A stretch of 64,000 nt of DNA, from positions 186,001 to 250,000 of the forward strand of contig NZ_JYIJ01000019.1 in assembly GCF_001543895.1 (NCBI RefSeq), in the 5' to 3' direction. The DNA comes from Carbonactinospora thermoautotrophica (GTDB lineage Bacteria > Actinomycetota > Actinomycetes > Streptomycetales > Carbonactinosporaceae). Below are positions 53,679 to 62,074 of the stretch, one piece after another. A program made the position numbers and the translations under genes. Position 1 is the stretch's first letter. Every line of letters starts with the position of its first letter. Under the pieces are notes generated by a model, which made no database searches, was not told the DNA's origin, and was given only the letters and a program-made list of their open reading frames with translations.

Positions 53679-53685
53679 TGCCCGC

Positions 53686-53721
53686 ATGGACACCCGCATG
53701 GACAGCCGCATGGACAGCCGC
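53686..53721 (+). repeat. Three tandem 12-bp units with an ATG each
   Basis: ATGGACACCCGC is followed by two copies of ATGGACAGCCGC, and then by ATGGACGCA. Four in-frame ATG codons thus stand exactly 12 bases apart (53686, 53698, 53710, 53722). Confidence 0.95.
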
Positions 53722-54207
53722 ATGGACGCAGCCTTCGCGCCGCCGCAGGAGAGCTGGATCCGCGTCTCGCCGCGGCTGCGCATCATGCGGCGGATCCTGC
53801 TGGTCGCCTGGGGTGTGCCGGTCACGGCCGTCCTGGCCGGCGTGGCGGGCTGGTTCGCGCCGTGGCTGGCGGCCGTGGTCGTTCTGGCCGGGCTGGCGCT
53901 GGGCGGGTGGGGTTGGTGGCTGATCGGGCGGAACTACGCCTCCTGGGGGTACGCCGAGCGGGAGGACGACCTGCTGATCACGCACGGGTTCATGTTCCGG
54001 GAGCTGGTCGTCGTGCCGTACGGGCGGATGCAGTTCGTGGACGTGAAGGCCGGCCCGGTGGAGCGGAAGTTCGGCATCGCGTCTGTCCAGCTGCACACCG
54101 CGTCGCCGGGCACGGACGCGCGCATCCCCGGCATTCCCCCTGAGGAGGCGGCTCGGCTGCGCGACCGGCTGACCGAGCTCGGGGAAGCCAGGCTGGCCGG
54201 GTTGTAG
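53686..54207 (+). CDS. PH-domain membrane protein (YdbS-like)
   Basis: The 173-residue protein has an N-terminal MDxR repeat, then two membrane helices (RRILLVAWGVPVTAVLAGVA; WLAAVVVLAGLALGGWGWWL), and one bacterial PH domain (bPH2: GYAEREDDLLITHGFMFREL, VVPYGRMQFVDVKAGPVERK, FGIASVQLHTASPGTDARIP). It is followed after seven bases by a second, larger PH-domain gene, the usual pair. Any of four ATGs could start it; the leaderless promoter favours the first. Confidence 0.88.
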   Translation: MDTRMDSRMDSRMDAAFAPPQESWIRVSPRLRIMRRILLVAWGVPVTAVLAGVAGWFAPWLAAVVVLAGLALGGWGWWLIGRNYASWGYAEREDDLLITHGFMFRELVVVPYGRMQFVDVKAGPVERKFGIASVQLHTASPGTDARIPGIPPEEAARLRDRLTELGEARLAGL

Positions 54208-54214
54208 GCGATCC

Positions 54215-55558
54215 ATGGCCGAGACCAGCTACCAGGAACAGTCCAGCCCTCCCGAACCGCCACGGTCGGAGCGCGGGGAGCGGCTACACCCGTTGACCCC
54301 GTTGGCCCGGGGCTGGCGGATCATCGCGGTGCTGCTGGCCGTGCTCGGGCAGCAGGCCCTGGTGCAGCGGAACGTCACGTACCTCGGCCTGATGCTGGCC
54401 GCGGCGATCCCGTTCGCGGCGGGCTACGCGTTCCTGTCGTGGGTCTACACCCGGTACCGGATCGAGGCGGACGAGCTGCGCATCGACAGCGGGGTGCTGT
54501 TCCGCCAGACCCGGCACGTGCGCCTGGACCGGTTGCAGGCCGTGGACGTGGTGCGGCCCCTGGTCGCCCGGCTGCTCGGCCTGGCCGAGCTGCGCCTGGA
54601 GGTCGCCGGCGGCCGGTCCACGGAGGGGCAGCTGGCGTACCTGTCGGAGGCCAAGGCGCAGCGGCTGCGTGCCGAGCTGCTGGCCCGCGCGGCCGGCATC
54701 GCGCCGGACACCCCCGAGGCGCCCGAGCGGGTGCTGGCGAAGGTGCCGCTCGGGGCGTTGCTGGTCTCGATGCTGCTCTCGCTCGGCACGATCGCCGCGG
54801 TCGGGTTCGCGGTGCTGCTCGTCGTGGTGGCGGTGGTGCTGCGCGAGGCCGGCTTGCTGTTCGCCCTGGTGCCCGAGCTGGCCGGTCTGGTGGGCGCCTG
54901 GTTCCGGCACTTCTCCACCTACTTCGACTTCACCGTCGCCGAGTCGCCGGACGGGCTGCGGCTGCGGCACGGGCTGCTCTCCCACCGCAGCCAGACCGTG
55001 CCGCCCGGACGGATCCAGGCGGTGCGGCTGGTGCAGCCGTTCCTGTGGCGGCGGCTGGGCTGGGTCAAGCTCGAGGTGAACGTCGCCGGGTACGGGGTGG
55101 GGGAACGCGACCAGTACGAGGAGCACACGCTGTTGCCGGTCGCCCCGGTCGCGCTGGCGCACGCGGTGCTCGCCCGGGTGCTGCCCGACGTGGATCTGCG
55201 GGCGATCCCGCTGCGGGGCGTGCCGCGCCGGGCGCGGTGGCGCCGGCCGGTCGGCTGGCGGGTCCTGGCGTGCGGCGCGAACGATCAGGTGTTCGTGGCC
55301 CGCCGGGGCTGGCTGCGCCACGAGTTCGACATCATCCCGCACGTGAAGATCCAGAGCGTACGGCTCAGCCAGGGCCCCTGGGAGCGGCGGCTGCGGCTGG
55401 CGACCCTGCACCTGGACTCGACCCCGGGACCGGTGCACGTGACCGCCGGGCACCGCGACGAGATCGAGGCGCGCCAGTTGGTCGAGGAGCAGGCGGCGCG
55501 CGCCCGGACGGCGCGCCGGGCGGCCGGCCCGGACCGGTGGATGAAGCCCCGCACGTGA
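54215..55558 (+). CDS. Multi-PH-domain membrane protein (YdbT-like)
   Basis: The 447-residue protein has several membrane helices and PH-like units: RIEADELRIDSGVLFRQTRH with LDRLQAVDVVRPLVARLLGL, then FTVAESPDGLRLRHGLLSHR with GRIQAVRLVQPFLWRRLGWV, and a last one with RRGWLRHEFDIIPHVKIQSV. The YdbS/YdbT pair is widespread; in Bacillus it confers resistance to some bacteriocins. The stop overlaps a GTG of the P450 frame. Confidence 0.85.
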   Translation: MAETSYQEQSSPPEPPRSERGERLHPLTPLARGWRIIAVLLAVLGQQALVQRNVTYLGLMLAAAIPFAAGYAFLSWVYTRYRIEADELRIDSGVLFRQTRHVRLDRLQAVDVVRPLVARLLGLAELRLEVAGGRSTEGQLAYLSEAKAQRLRAELLARAAGIAPDTPEAPERVLAKVPLGALLVSMLLSLGTIAAVGFAVLLVVVAVVLREAGLLFALVPELAGLVGAWFRHFSTYFDFTVAESPDGLRLRHGLLSHRSQTVPPGRIQAVRLVQPFLWRRLGWVKLEVNVAGYGVGERDQYEEHTLLPVAPVALAHAVLARVLPDVDLRAIPLRGVPRRARWRRPVGWRVLACGANDQVFVARRGWLRHEFDIIPHVKIQSVRLSQGPWERRLRLATLHLDSTPGPVHVTAGHRDEIEARQLVEEQAARARTARRAAGPDRWMKPRT

Positions 55559-55632
55559 CCGCTGGCCGGCTTGGGCGCGAGGACTGCTACGGTCGATCCG
55601 TCAGGCCGCAGGAGGTAGGAGCGGAGGCGGGT

Positions 55633-56841
55633 TTGGGAGCTCGGCGGTTCGATCCCTGGTCGCCGGAGTTCGTGGCGTATCCGTACGAGGCGTACGCGGA
55701 CCTGCGGGAGAACACGCCGGTCACGTACTTCGAACCCACCGACCAGTGGCTGATCGCGCGGTACGAGGACGTGAACGCGCTGCTGCGCGACCGGCGGCTC
55801 GGCCGGACCTACCTGCACGTGGCCACGCACCAGGAGTTCGGCCGGGAGCCGGACCCGGAGTACCTGGCGCCGTTCTGGCACGTCATCCGCAACGGCATGC
55901 TCGACATGGAGCCGCCGGACCACACCCGGCTGCGCCGCCTGGTCGCCAAGGCGTTCACCCCGCGCATGGTCGAGAGCCTGCGCCCGCGCGTCCAAAAGAT
56001 CGCCGAGGAGCTGGTGGCCGGGCTGCTGGCCGCGGGCGGCGGCGACCTGATCGAGGCGGTCGCCGAGCCGCTGCCGGTGACGGTGATCGCCGAGCTGCTG
56101 GGCGTGCCCGAGCCCGACCGGCACCTGCTGCGGCCCTGGTCGGCTGACATCTGCGGCATGTACGAGCTGAACCCGACCCGCGAGGCCGGCGAGAAGGCGG
56201 TGCGCGCCTGTCAGGAGTTCTCCGCGTACCTGCGCGACCTGTCACGGGAGCGGCGGGCGAACCCGCGCGACGACCTGATCAGCGCGCTGGCGCAGGTCGT
56301 CGACTCCGGCGACCGGCTGACCGAGGACGAGCTGATCGGCACCTGCGTGCTGCTGCTCAACGCCGGCCACGAGGCGACCGTCAACGTGACCGGCAACGGG
56401 TGGTGGGCGCTGTTCCGCAACCCCGACCAGCTGGCGAAGCTGCGCGGTGACCTGTCGCTGCTGCCGGGCGCGATCGAGGAGCTGATGCGGTACGACACCC
56501 CGCTGCAGATGTTCGAGCGGTGGGTGCTGGAGGACATCGAGGTGCGCGGGGTGCGCATCCCGCGCGGCAGCGAGGTGGCGTTGCTGTTCGGCTCGGCCAA
56601 CCACGACCCGGCGGTCTTCGCCGACCCCGACCGGCTCGACGTGACCCGGCAGGACAACCCGCACATCTCGTTCGGCGCCGGCATCCACTACTGCCTCGGC
56701 GCCCCGCTCGCCCGGATCGAGCTGCAGTGCTCGTTCGGCACCCTGCTCCGCAAGGCCCCCGACCTGCGGCTGGTCCGCGAGCCGGAGTGGAAGCCCGGCT
56801 ACATCATCCGGGGCCTGAAGGAGCTGGTCGTCGAGGTGTGA
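55633..56841 (+). CDS. Cytochrome P450
   Basis: The 402-residue protein shows GARRFDPWSPEFVAYPYEAY at the start, DMEPPDHTRLRRLVAKAFTP with the helix-C heme contact, LLNAGHEATVNVTGNGWWAL as the I-helix, EELMRYD as ExxR and HISFGAGIHYCLGAPLARIE with the heme Cys354. It resembles bacterial class I P450s; substrate and redox partners are not nearby. TTG 55633 has GGAGGCGG in front. A GTG at 55555 overlapping the previous stop would add 26 atypical residues. The end overlaps the convergent gene by 38 bp. Confidence 0.9.
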   Translation: MGARRFDPWSPEFVAYPYEAYADLRENTPVTYFEPTDQWLIARYEDVNALLRDRRLGRTYLHVATHQEFGREPDPEYLAPFWHVIRNGMLDMEPPDHTRLRRLVAKAFTPRMVESLRPRVQKIAEELVAGLLAAGGGDLIEAVAEPLPVTVIAELLGVPEPDRHLLRPWSADICGMYELNPTREAGEKAVRACQEFSAYLRDLSRERRANPRDDLISALAQVVDSGDRLTEDELIGTCVLLLNAGHEATVNVTGNGWWALFRNPDQLAKLRGDLSLLPGAIEELMRYDTPLQMFERWVLEDIEVRGVRIPRGSEVALLFGSANHDPAVFADPDRLDVTRQDNPHISFGAGIHYCLGAPLARIELQCSFGTLLRKAPDLRLVREPEWKPGYIIRGLKELVVEV

Positions 56842-57838
56842 GCCGCGCGGGCAGGTCGATCCCGACCGACTGGGCCAGCCACCAGAAGTCCCCGAGCCCG
56901 CCCCGGGCGGTCAGCTCGGCGGCCTCGGACGCCTCCGCCAGCGCGGCGAGGTACGCCCGCGGGTCGGCGGAGGCCAGCTCGAGGGCGGGGCGCGCCCCGG
57001 ATATCCCCAGCCGGTGGAGGGCGTCGCGCTGGGTGAGCAGCGCCGTCTCCCGCGCCCCCGCCGCCTCCCCGGCGGCGGCGCAGGCGTCCACCGCCACGTG
57101 GGCGGTGACGTCGCAGGAGCCGTCCGGCACCGGCCGTACCCCCCGGCCCTCCCGGTACCCGGTGAGCGTGCCCGCCGGGTAGGCGCCGGCGGCGCGCTCG
57201 GCCCGCAGGTGCCCGTAGTCGATCGCGACCGCCACCCCGGCCCGCAGCGACCCGACGGCGCGCGCCCAGGCGGCGTCGCGTGGCCGGCCCACCTCCGCCC
57301 GGGTGCCGGCCTCGGCCAGCGGCCACCAGCGGGCCAGCCACGCCAGGTCCCCCGGCTCCGGGACGTCGCCCAGGCACTCGGCGCCGGTGGCCGGGTCGAC
57401 GAGCACCAGCCGCACCCCCTCAGGGGTCAGCTCCACCACGTCCACCGGCACGTTGTCCAGCCACTCGTTGGCCACCACCAGGCCGGTCACGTCCTGGGGC
57501 AGGTCGGCCGACCAGGCGATCCCGGCCGGCAGCCCGTGCTCGGCGATCTCGACCCCGTGCAGGCGGAGCCGGCTTGCCAGCCCCGGCCCGGCGAGTTCGG
57601 CGATCCGGGTCAGCAGCTCCCCCCGCCCGGCGCCCACGTCGACCAGGTCGAGCCGGGCGGGGTGGCCGAGCGCGGCGTCCACGGCGTGGAGTAGCCGCAG
57701 CACGGCCACCGCGAACAGCCGGGAGGCGTGGACGGAGGTGCGAAAGTGCGCGGCGGGCCCGTCGGCCCGCCGGTAGAACCCGCCCGGACCGTACAGCGCT
57801 CGCTCGGTCGCGACCCGCCATGACAGCCATGCGCTCAC
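56804..57838 (-). CDS. SAM-dependent methyltransferase of the MidA/NDUFAF7 (DUF185) family
   Basis: The 344-residue protein begins ATERALYGPGGFYRRADGPA, has the SAM loop LDLVDVGAGRGELLTRIAEL, then VANEWLDNVPVDVVEL and AVAIDYGHLRAERAAGAYPA, and ends FWWLAQSVGIDLPARL. Family members in mitochondria (NDUFAF7, MidA) methylate an Arg of NDUFS2, the NuoD homologue. A nuoD gene lies 3.2 kb away, which makes that substrate plausible here too. It is convergent with the P450 gene and upstream of nothing in its operon. Confidence 0.8.
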   Translation of the reverse strand: MSAWLSWRVATERALYGPGGFYRRADGPAAHFRTSVHASRLFAVAVLRLLHAVDAALGHPARLDLVDVGAGRGELLTRIAELAGPGLASRLRLHGVEIAEHGLPAGIAWSADLPQDVTGLVVANEWLDNVPVDVVELTPEGVRLVLVDPATGAECLGDVPEPGDLAWLARWWPLAEAGTRAEVGRPRDAAWARAVGSLRAGVAVAIDYGHLRAERAAGAYPAGTLTGYREGRGVRPVPDGSCDVTAHVAVDACAAAGEAAGARETALLTQRDALHRLGISGARPALELASADPRAYLAALAEASEAAELTARGGLGDFWWLAQSVGIDLPARLTPRRPAPSGPG

Positions 57839-57874
57839 CGGCTGGAGGCTACCGTGCCGGTTTCGGTCCCCGCC

Positions 57875-59041
57875 TCACCCGGGTGCGCGGCGTACCAGGG
57901 GGGCGCCGGCGGCGACCGCGAGGGCGAGCACGGCCGGGACGGCCAGGGCCGCCGACAGGTCGGTCAGGTCGGCGAAGAAGCCGATCAGCGGGGGACCGGT
58001 CAGCAGGCCCAGGTAGCCCAGGGTGGTGGCCCGCGCCAGGGAACGCGGCCCGGCGGGCAGGTTGCCCGCCGCGGTGAAGATCTGCGGTACGACCGCCGCG
58101 AGGCCCGCGCCGCTGATCGCCCAGCCGGCCAGGGCCGGGTACGGGGCGGGGGCGAGCACCACGATCGTGAAGCCGGCCGCGGCGAGCAGGCCGCCGTACC
58201 GGACGACGCGAACCGGGCCGAGCGCGCCCACCACCCGGTCGCCGAGGAAGCGGCCGGTCGTCATGGCCGCGGCGAACGCGGCGTACCCGAGGGCCGCGGT
58301 CGCCGGCGGGGCGGCCAGCCGGTCCCGCAGGTGGACGGCGCTCCAGTCGGCGGCGGCGCCCTCGCCGACCAGGCAGCAGAACGCCACGAGGCCGAGCAGC
58401 GACGCGGCCAGCGGGACCGGCGCCCGCCCGGCGGGCGTCTCCTCCGGGCCGGGGACGGCGTGCTCCTCGGCCGCGCCCAGCAGGCCGCGCGCCGCGCACC
58501 CGGCGAGCGCGGCGAGGAGGATCCCGGCGGCTGGCAGCGTCACGGTGGCTGGCAGCCCGGCGCGGATGGCGAGGCTGGCGGCGAGCGCCCCGGCCACGTT
58601 GCCCACGCTGTACACCGCGTGGAAGGCGGCCATGATCGGCCGGCCGTACCGGCGTTCCACGGCCACGGCCTGGACGTTCATCGCCACGTCGAGCGTCCCG
58701 TTGCACGCGCCCACGACCAGCAGCGCCCCGAACAGGGCGGGAAGGTTCGGGGCGAGGGCCGGGCCGGCCAGCGACAGGCCGAGCAGCACGGCGCTGGCCG
58801 CGGTGACCGGCCGGCTGCCGAACCGCTCGACCACGTGGCCCACCACCTGCATCGCCGCCAGCGCCCCGGCGGCCAGCGCGAGCAGCGCGACGCCGAGGGC
58901 GCTCTCGCCGAGCCGCAGGTCCTGCTTGACCAGGGGGATGTATGCGACCCACACCGCGAGCGCGGCCCCGGCGATGAAGAAGTACCCGAACACCGCGCGC
59001 CGGGCGGCGTAGGGCGGGCTGGCGAGCGCGCGGGACGTCAC
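57875..59041 (-). CDS. MFS transporter
   Basis: The 388-residue protein has about 12 membrane helices in two halves, opening RRAVFGYFFIAGAALAVWVA. The segment HVVERFGSRPVTAASAVLLG is the MFS loop 2-3, and NGTLDVAMNVQAVAVERRYG with MAAFHAVYSVGNVAGALAAS is typical of the FucP/YbjJ-like group. The substrate is unknown. GTG 59041 overlaps the stop of the DeoR-like remnant (GTGA), so the two formed an operon. Confidence 0.85.
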   Translation of the reverse strand: MTSRALASPPYAARRAVFGYFFIAGAALAVWVAYIPLVKQDLRLGESALGVALLALAAGALAAMQVVGHVVERFGSRPVTAASAVLLGLSLAGPALAPNLPALFGALLVVGACNGTLDVAMNVQAVAVERRYGRPIMAAFHAVYSVGNVAGALAASLAIRAGLPATVTLPAAGILLAALAGCAARGLLGAAEEHAVPGPEETPAGRAPVPLAASLLGLVAFCCLVGEGAAADWSAVHLRDRLAAPPATAALGYAAFAAAMTTGRFLGDRVVGALGPVRVVRYGGLLAAAGFTIVVLAPAPYPALAGWAISGAGLAAVVPQIFTAAGNLPAGPRSLARATTLGYLGLLTGPPLIGFFADLTDLSAALAVPAVLALAVAAGAPLVRRAPG

Positions 59042-59282
59042 GCGGCCCCCGTGGCGATCTCGACCCGCGGCCCGGCCTCGGTGGGCCGGTCGCGGTCCTC
59101 GGCGGCGAGCGCGGCGGCACGGCGCCGCGCACCCGGCGCAGCAGGCCGTTGCGCTCCAGTCGCTCCAGGTCGGATGGTCATCTCGAGACGCCGTGCCGGC
59201 GGGCCAGCTCCGCCACAGTCACGCGGCCTGTCCGATTCAGCTCATCCAGCCCACCTTCGATGCGCGATCGAACATCAGGCAT
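59038..59282 (-). pseudogene. DeoR-type regulator remnant upstream of the MFS gene
   Basis: From ATG 59282 the frame reads MPDVRSRIEGGLDELNRTGR, then VTVAELARRHGVS, a DeoR-type HTH. The next codons show a lost base before GAGATGACCATCCG and several lost bases before ACCTGGAG; compensating frames read EMTIR and DLERLERNGLLRRVRG, exactly the recognition helix and wing of DeoR. The last frame ends TEAGPRVEIATGAA with TGA overlapping the MFS start. The sugar-binding domain is missing. The gene is a decayed, formerly coupled regulator of the carrier. Confidence 0.6.
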
Positions 59283-59738
59283 GTGCGAAACCCTAACGGT
59301 GGAGGGAACAGCGGCAATCAGTGGCAGGTCCGGCAGCGCCGGCGTCATCGGAGAAACCAGCACGGAGGGATCCGAGCGAAACATCCTGTCGCCAACGCGA
59401 CACTGGCACGAAGTTGTCCAGCCGCTGGTCTTTTCCTTCGCCCGAACGAGTGACAGTCTCGACGTCACCGGCTCTGGGGCAGAGGCACGATCCCCTCGGC
59501 CGCGCGAGTACGCGGACTCGGGTAGCCGAGACGATTCGCCGGGCCACCTCGTCGCCGAAGACGCCTTCCCCCAACCCCTGGCCGGATCCCGCGGTCCCCT
59601 GGGACTCACCCCCTGGCTCCCAGGGGACCGCCTGGCCTGGCAGGCCCGCATCCGCCGCCTGGTACGCACCCGGTCTGCCGGTCTGTACCCTGATGGAACA
59701 ACGTCCGGTACCCATTGCGGACTGGAACGGAAAGGCGG
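59283..59738. other. 456-bp intergenic stretch
   Basis: No gene is seen. A hairpin (GGTCCCCTGGGA at 59593-59604 with TCCCAGGGGACC at 59618-59629) stands in the middle. The right end must hold the promoter of the DUF2520-pan-nad operon; TACCCTGATGG near 59687 is a candidate -10 region. Confidence 0.5.
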
Positions 59739-60716
59739 ATGAACTCGAGCTCGACGAACCCTGCCCGGGGGTCGGCCGCCCGGCAGCCGTCCAAGAAGCC
59801 GTCCGAGAAACCCCGGCCGCAGGACCGTCCGGCCCGGCTCGCGGTCGGGGTGGTGGGCGCGGGCCGCGTCGGCGCCGTCCTCGCGGCCGCGCTGCGCATC
59901 GCCGGGCACGCGATCGTGGCCGCGTCCGGCGTCTCCGACGCCTCCCGCCGGCGCGCCGAGGAGCTGCTGCCCGGCGTGCCGCTGCTGCCGCCGCAGGACG
60001 TGATCGCGCGCGCGGACCTGGTCCTGCTCACCGTCCCCGACGACGCCTTGCCCACTCTCGTGCAGGGCATGGCCGACGCACGAGCCGTCCGGCCCGGCCA
60101 GCTCCTCGTCCACACCAGCGGCCGGTACGGGATCAGCGTGCTCGACCCGGCCACCCGCGCCGGCGCCCTCCCGCTGGCCCTGCACCCGGTGATGACGTTC
60201 ACCGGCACCGGCGTGGACGTCGAGCGGCTCGAAGGCTGCTCCTTCGGCGTCACCGCCCCCGACCAGCTGCGGGCGGTCGCGGAGGCCCTGGTCGTCGAGA
60301 TGGGCGGGGAGCCGTGCTGGGTCGCCGAGGACCGCCGTCCGCTGTACCACGCGGCCCTCGCTCACGGCGCCAACCATCTGGTCACGCTCGTCGCGTCCGC
60401 CATGGAGCTGCTGGGCCGCGCCGGGGTGGAGCGTCCCAGCCGCATGCTCGGCCCCTTGCTCGGCGCCGCCCTCGACAACTCGCTGCGGTCCGGCGACCTG
60501 GCGCTGACCGGCCCGGTCGCCCGGGGCGACGCCGGCACCGTGGCCGCCCACGTCCGCGAGCTGCGCCGGGTCTCGCCGGAGATCTTGAGCGCGTACGTGG
60601 CCATGGCGCGCCTCACCGCCGACCGGGCGCTCGCGGCCGGACTGCTCGCACCCCAAGCCGCCGAGGCCCTACTCGGCGTGCTCGCGGGAGACAACGACCG
60701 AGGAGACGACGCATGA
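59739..60716 (+). CDS. Rossmann-like DUF2520 protein
   Basis: The 325-residue protein has an NAD(P)-binding N-terminus ([20 protein letters not shown]), a middle with [20 protein letters not shown], and the DUF2520 helical C-terminus ([40 protein letters not shown]). The fold is that of ketopantoate or pyrroline-carboxylate reductases. Standing right before panC it may supply a pantothenate step such as ketopantoate reduction; this is inference. AAGGCGG precedes ATG 59739. The stop overlaps panC. Confidence 0.85.
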   Translation: MNSSSTNPARGSAARQPSKKPSEKPRPQDRPARLAVGVVGAGRVGAVLAAALRIAGHAIVAASGVSDASRRRAEELLPGVPLLPPQDVIARADLVLLTVPDDALPTLVQGMADARAVRPGQLLVHTSGRYGISVLDPATRAGALPLALHPVMTFTGTGVDVERLEGCSFGVTAPDQLRAVAEALVVEMGGEPCWVAEDRRPLYHAALAHGANHLVTLVASAMELLGRAGVERPSRMLGPLLGAALDNSLRSGDLALTGPVARGDAGTVAAHVRELRRVSPEILSAYVAMARLTADRALAAGLLAPQAAEALLGVLAGDNDRGDDA

Positions 60717-61648
60717 CGGGCATGCCCGAGCCGCCGATGGTGGCGTGTACCGTCGAGGAGCTGCAGGACGCGGTCGCCGAGGCGTACCGGCGGCTGATCG
60801 ACACCGGCCAGCTCGACGAGCAGTACGCCGACCAGTACGACGAGACCGGCGTCGTGATGACCATGGGCGCGCTGCACGCGGGGCACGCCGCGCTCATCCG
60901 CGCCGCCCGCGAGCGTTGCGCGGTCGTCATCGTGACGATCTTCGTGAACCCGCTCCAGTTCGGCCCGGCCGAGGACTTCGACCGGTACCCGCGCACGATC
61001 GAGGCCGACCTGGAGCTGTGCGCGCGCGAGGGCGTGGACATCGTGTTCGTGCCGAGCGTGGAGGAGGTGTACCCGGGCGGCGAGCCGCAGGTGCGGGTCA
61101 GCGCCGGGCCGCTGGGCGAGGTGCTGGAGGGCGAGTTCCGGCCCGGGCACTTCGACGGCGTGCTCACGGTCGTCGCCAAGCTGCTGCACCTCACCGAGCC
61201 GGACGTGGCGTTCTTCGGGCAGAAGGACGCCCAGCAGCTCGCGCTGGTCCGGCGCATGGTCACCGACCTGAACTTCGACGTCGAGATCGTCGCCGTGCCG
61301 ACCGTGCGCGACCCGGACGGGCTCGCCCTGTCCAGTCGCAACCGGTACCTCTCGCCCGCCGAGCGGGACACCGCGCTCGCCCTGTCCCGCGCGCTGCGAG
61401 CCGGTGCGGCCGAGGCGGTCCACGGCCCGAACGCGGTACGGCGGGCGGCCCGGGCCGTGCTCGACGCGGCCGCCGCCGCCGAGCCGCCGTTGCGCCTGGA
61501 CTACCTCGCTCTGGTCGACCCCGCCACCTTCCGCGAGATCCCCGACGACTTCACCGGCGAGGCCCTGCTCGCCGTGGCCGGCCGGGTGGGCAGCACCCGG
61601 CTGATCGACAACGCCCCCCTCACCTTCCCCGCCCCCCGGGAGGCCTGA
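60713..61648 (+). CDS. panC: Pantothenate synthetase
   Basis: The enzyme joins pantoate and beta-alanine with ATP. The 311 residues hold [78 protein letters not shown] and the KMSKS-like [13 protein letters not shown]. The N-terminus is about 25 residues longer than usual; the ATG overlaps the DUF2520 stop (ATGA) and is kept for that reason. Confidence 0.94.
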   Translation: MTGMPEPPMVACTVEELQDAVAEAYRRLIDTGQLDEQYADQYDETGVVMTMGALHAGHAALIRAARERCAVVIVTIFVNPLQFGPAEDFDRYPRTIEADLELCAREGVDIVFVPSVEEVYPGGEPQVRVSAGPLGEVLEGEFRPGHFDGVLTVVAKLLHLTEPDVAFFGQKDAQQLALVRRMVTDLNFDVEIVAVPTVRDPDGLALSSRNRYLSPAERDTALALSRALRAGAAEAVHGPNAVRRAARAVLDAAAAAEPPLRLDYLALVDPATFREIPDDFTGEALLAVAGRVGSTRLIDNAPLTFPAPREA

Positions 61649-62074
61649 ATGCTCCGCACCATGCTCAAGTCCAAGATCCACCGAGCCACCGTGACCCAGG
61701 CCGACCTGCACTACGTGGGCTCGGTGACGATCGACGAGGACCTCATGGATGCGGCCGACCTGCTGCCCGGCGAGCAGGTCCAGATCGTCGACATCGACAA
61801 CGGCGCGCGCCTGGAGACGTACGTCATCCCCGGTGAACGCGGCTCGGGCGTGATCGGCGTCAACGGCGCCGCCGCCCGGCTGGTCCACCCCGGCGATTTG
61901 GTGATCATCATCAGTTACATGACGGTCACCGACGCCGAGGCGCGCACGCTCAAGCCCCGCGTGGTGTTCGTCGGCACCCGTGAGGGGCGGGCCAACCGGA
62001 TCATCGGCACCGGCGGGGACCCGGCTGAGGCCGTCCCCGGCACCGGCACGGTACGCGGCGACGTGATCGCCTGA
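61649..62074 (+). CDS. panD: Aspartate 1-decarboxylase
   Basis: The enzyme makes beta-alanine for PanC and carries a pyruvoyl group formed by self-cleavage. The 141 residues include [20 protein letters not shown], the cleavage site Gly-Ser in [20 protein letters not shown], and [20 protein letters not shown]. The ATG follows the panC stop without a gap, and the stop overlaps nadB by one base. Confidence 0.95.
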   Translation: MLRTMLKSKIHRATVTQADLHYVGSVTIDEDLMDAADLLPGEQVQIVDIDNGARLETYVIPGERGSGVIGVNGAAARLVHPGDLVIIISYMTVTDAEARTLKPRVVFVGTREGRANRIIGTGGDPAEAVPGTGTVRGDVIA

